Below are positions 4,963 through 5,026 of a DNA stretch of 5,026 nt, one piece after another. Within the stretch, counting starts at the first letter, position 1; each line of letters begins with the position of its first letter. Position numbers and translations under genes: made by a program. The notes beneath the pieces were generated by a model. It was not told where the DNA came from. It ran no database searches and was given only the letters and a program-made list of their open reading frames with translations. The DNA comes from Candidatus Hodarchaeota archaeon (GTDB lineage Archaea > Asgardarchaeota > Heimdallarchaeia > Hodarchaeales > Hodarchaeaceae), in assembly GCA_016839665.1 (NCBI GenBank), contig JAEOTU010000094.1, positions 1 to 5,026 of the forward strand. Direction: 5' to 3'.

Positions 4963-5026
4963 ATGAAAGTTCTGTTCATTGAACCGCCTAAGGATGTATG
5001 GTTCGTTATGGGTGAGTATCTGCCAC
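4963..5026 (+). CDS. N-terminus of a B12-binding radical SAM protein (3' end outside window)
   Basis: Only 21 residues are visible: MKVLFIEPPKDVWFVMGEYL followed by Pro. The opening KVLFIEPP is the first beta strand and turn of a cobalamin-binding Rossmann-like domain, and the continuation WFVMGEYLP is typical of the N-terminus of B12-binding radical SAM proteins, where a Pro/Gly-rich segment and the phrase 'LAAYLE' usually follow. Such enzymes place a corrinoid domain before a CxxxCxxC iron-sulfur domain and carry out methylations or related radical chemistry. The start is secure from the AGGAG site and the TATA box upstream. The radical SAM half is outside the window, so the family call rests on this short match. 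It probably belongs to the host chromosome rather than to the accessory block. Confidence 0.7.
   Translation, partial: MKVLFIEPPKDVWFVMGEYLP

Noticed and set aside
1..5026. CRISPR array, transposase or integrase gene
   Set aside because: No regularly spaced repeats occur, and none of the frames shows a DDE, serine or tyrosine recombinase signature.

Overview
The window is AT-rich and most likely archaeal. Supporting signs are A/T-rich TATA-like boxes, GGAG and GGTGAT-type ribosome binding sites, a T-run terminator, a PIN-domain protein with a zinc ribbon, and at the right edge the start of a B12-binding radical SAM protein of a kind common in archaea. An Asgard-type lineage would fit, but that is a guess and nothing here proves it.

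Layout. Bases 1-269 are the 3' end of a membrane protein gene, followed by a T-run terminator. Bases 270-563 are non-coding and unusually structured. They hold a G-rich tandem repeat with G-quadruplex form, a G/C hairpin whose loop end looks like a tRNA T-arm, a (CA)5 tract, and a 12-bp perfect inverted repeat. Next come four plus-strand genes. The first encodes a membrane-anchored protein with an extracytoplasmic domain (564-1550). The other three form a compact group: a HEIGH zinc metallopeptidase (1687-2205), a 103-residue basic protein (2266-2577) and a 452-residue PIN nuclease-like protein with a C-terminal zinc ribbon (2609-3967). An unrecognised minus-strand gene (3988-4641) converges on this group, with 20 bp between the stops. 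Bases 4642-4962 are non-coding and carry a second T-arm-like hairpin, preceded by a (GT)4 tract, and then a promoter and strong ribosome binding site for the radical SAM gene starting at 4963.

Interpretation. The flanking genes (1-269 and from 4963) look like ordinary chromosomal genes. The block between the two hairpins is made of poorly recognisable, accessory-type genes. The two hairpins share an 18-nt core, and each has its GT/CA dinucleotide tract on the side facing the block. This makes the interval of about 4.4 kb a candidate inserted island, though no integrase or transposase is visible. The peptidase/small protein/PIN group resembles known pairings of a metallopeptidase with a PIN toxin in toxin-antitoxin or defence loci. 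That is an inference from gene content only. A bipartite motif is shared by the upstream regions of the membrane protein gene and the peptidase gene, which suggests common regulation.
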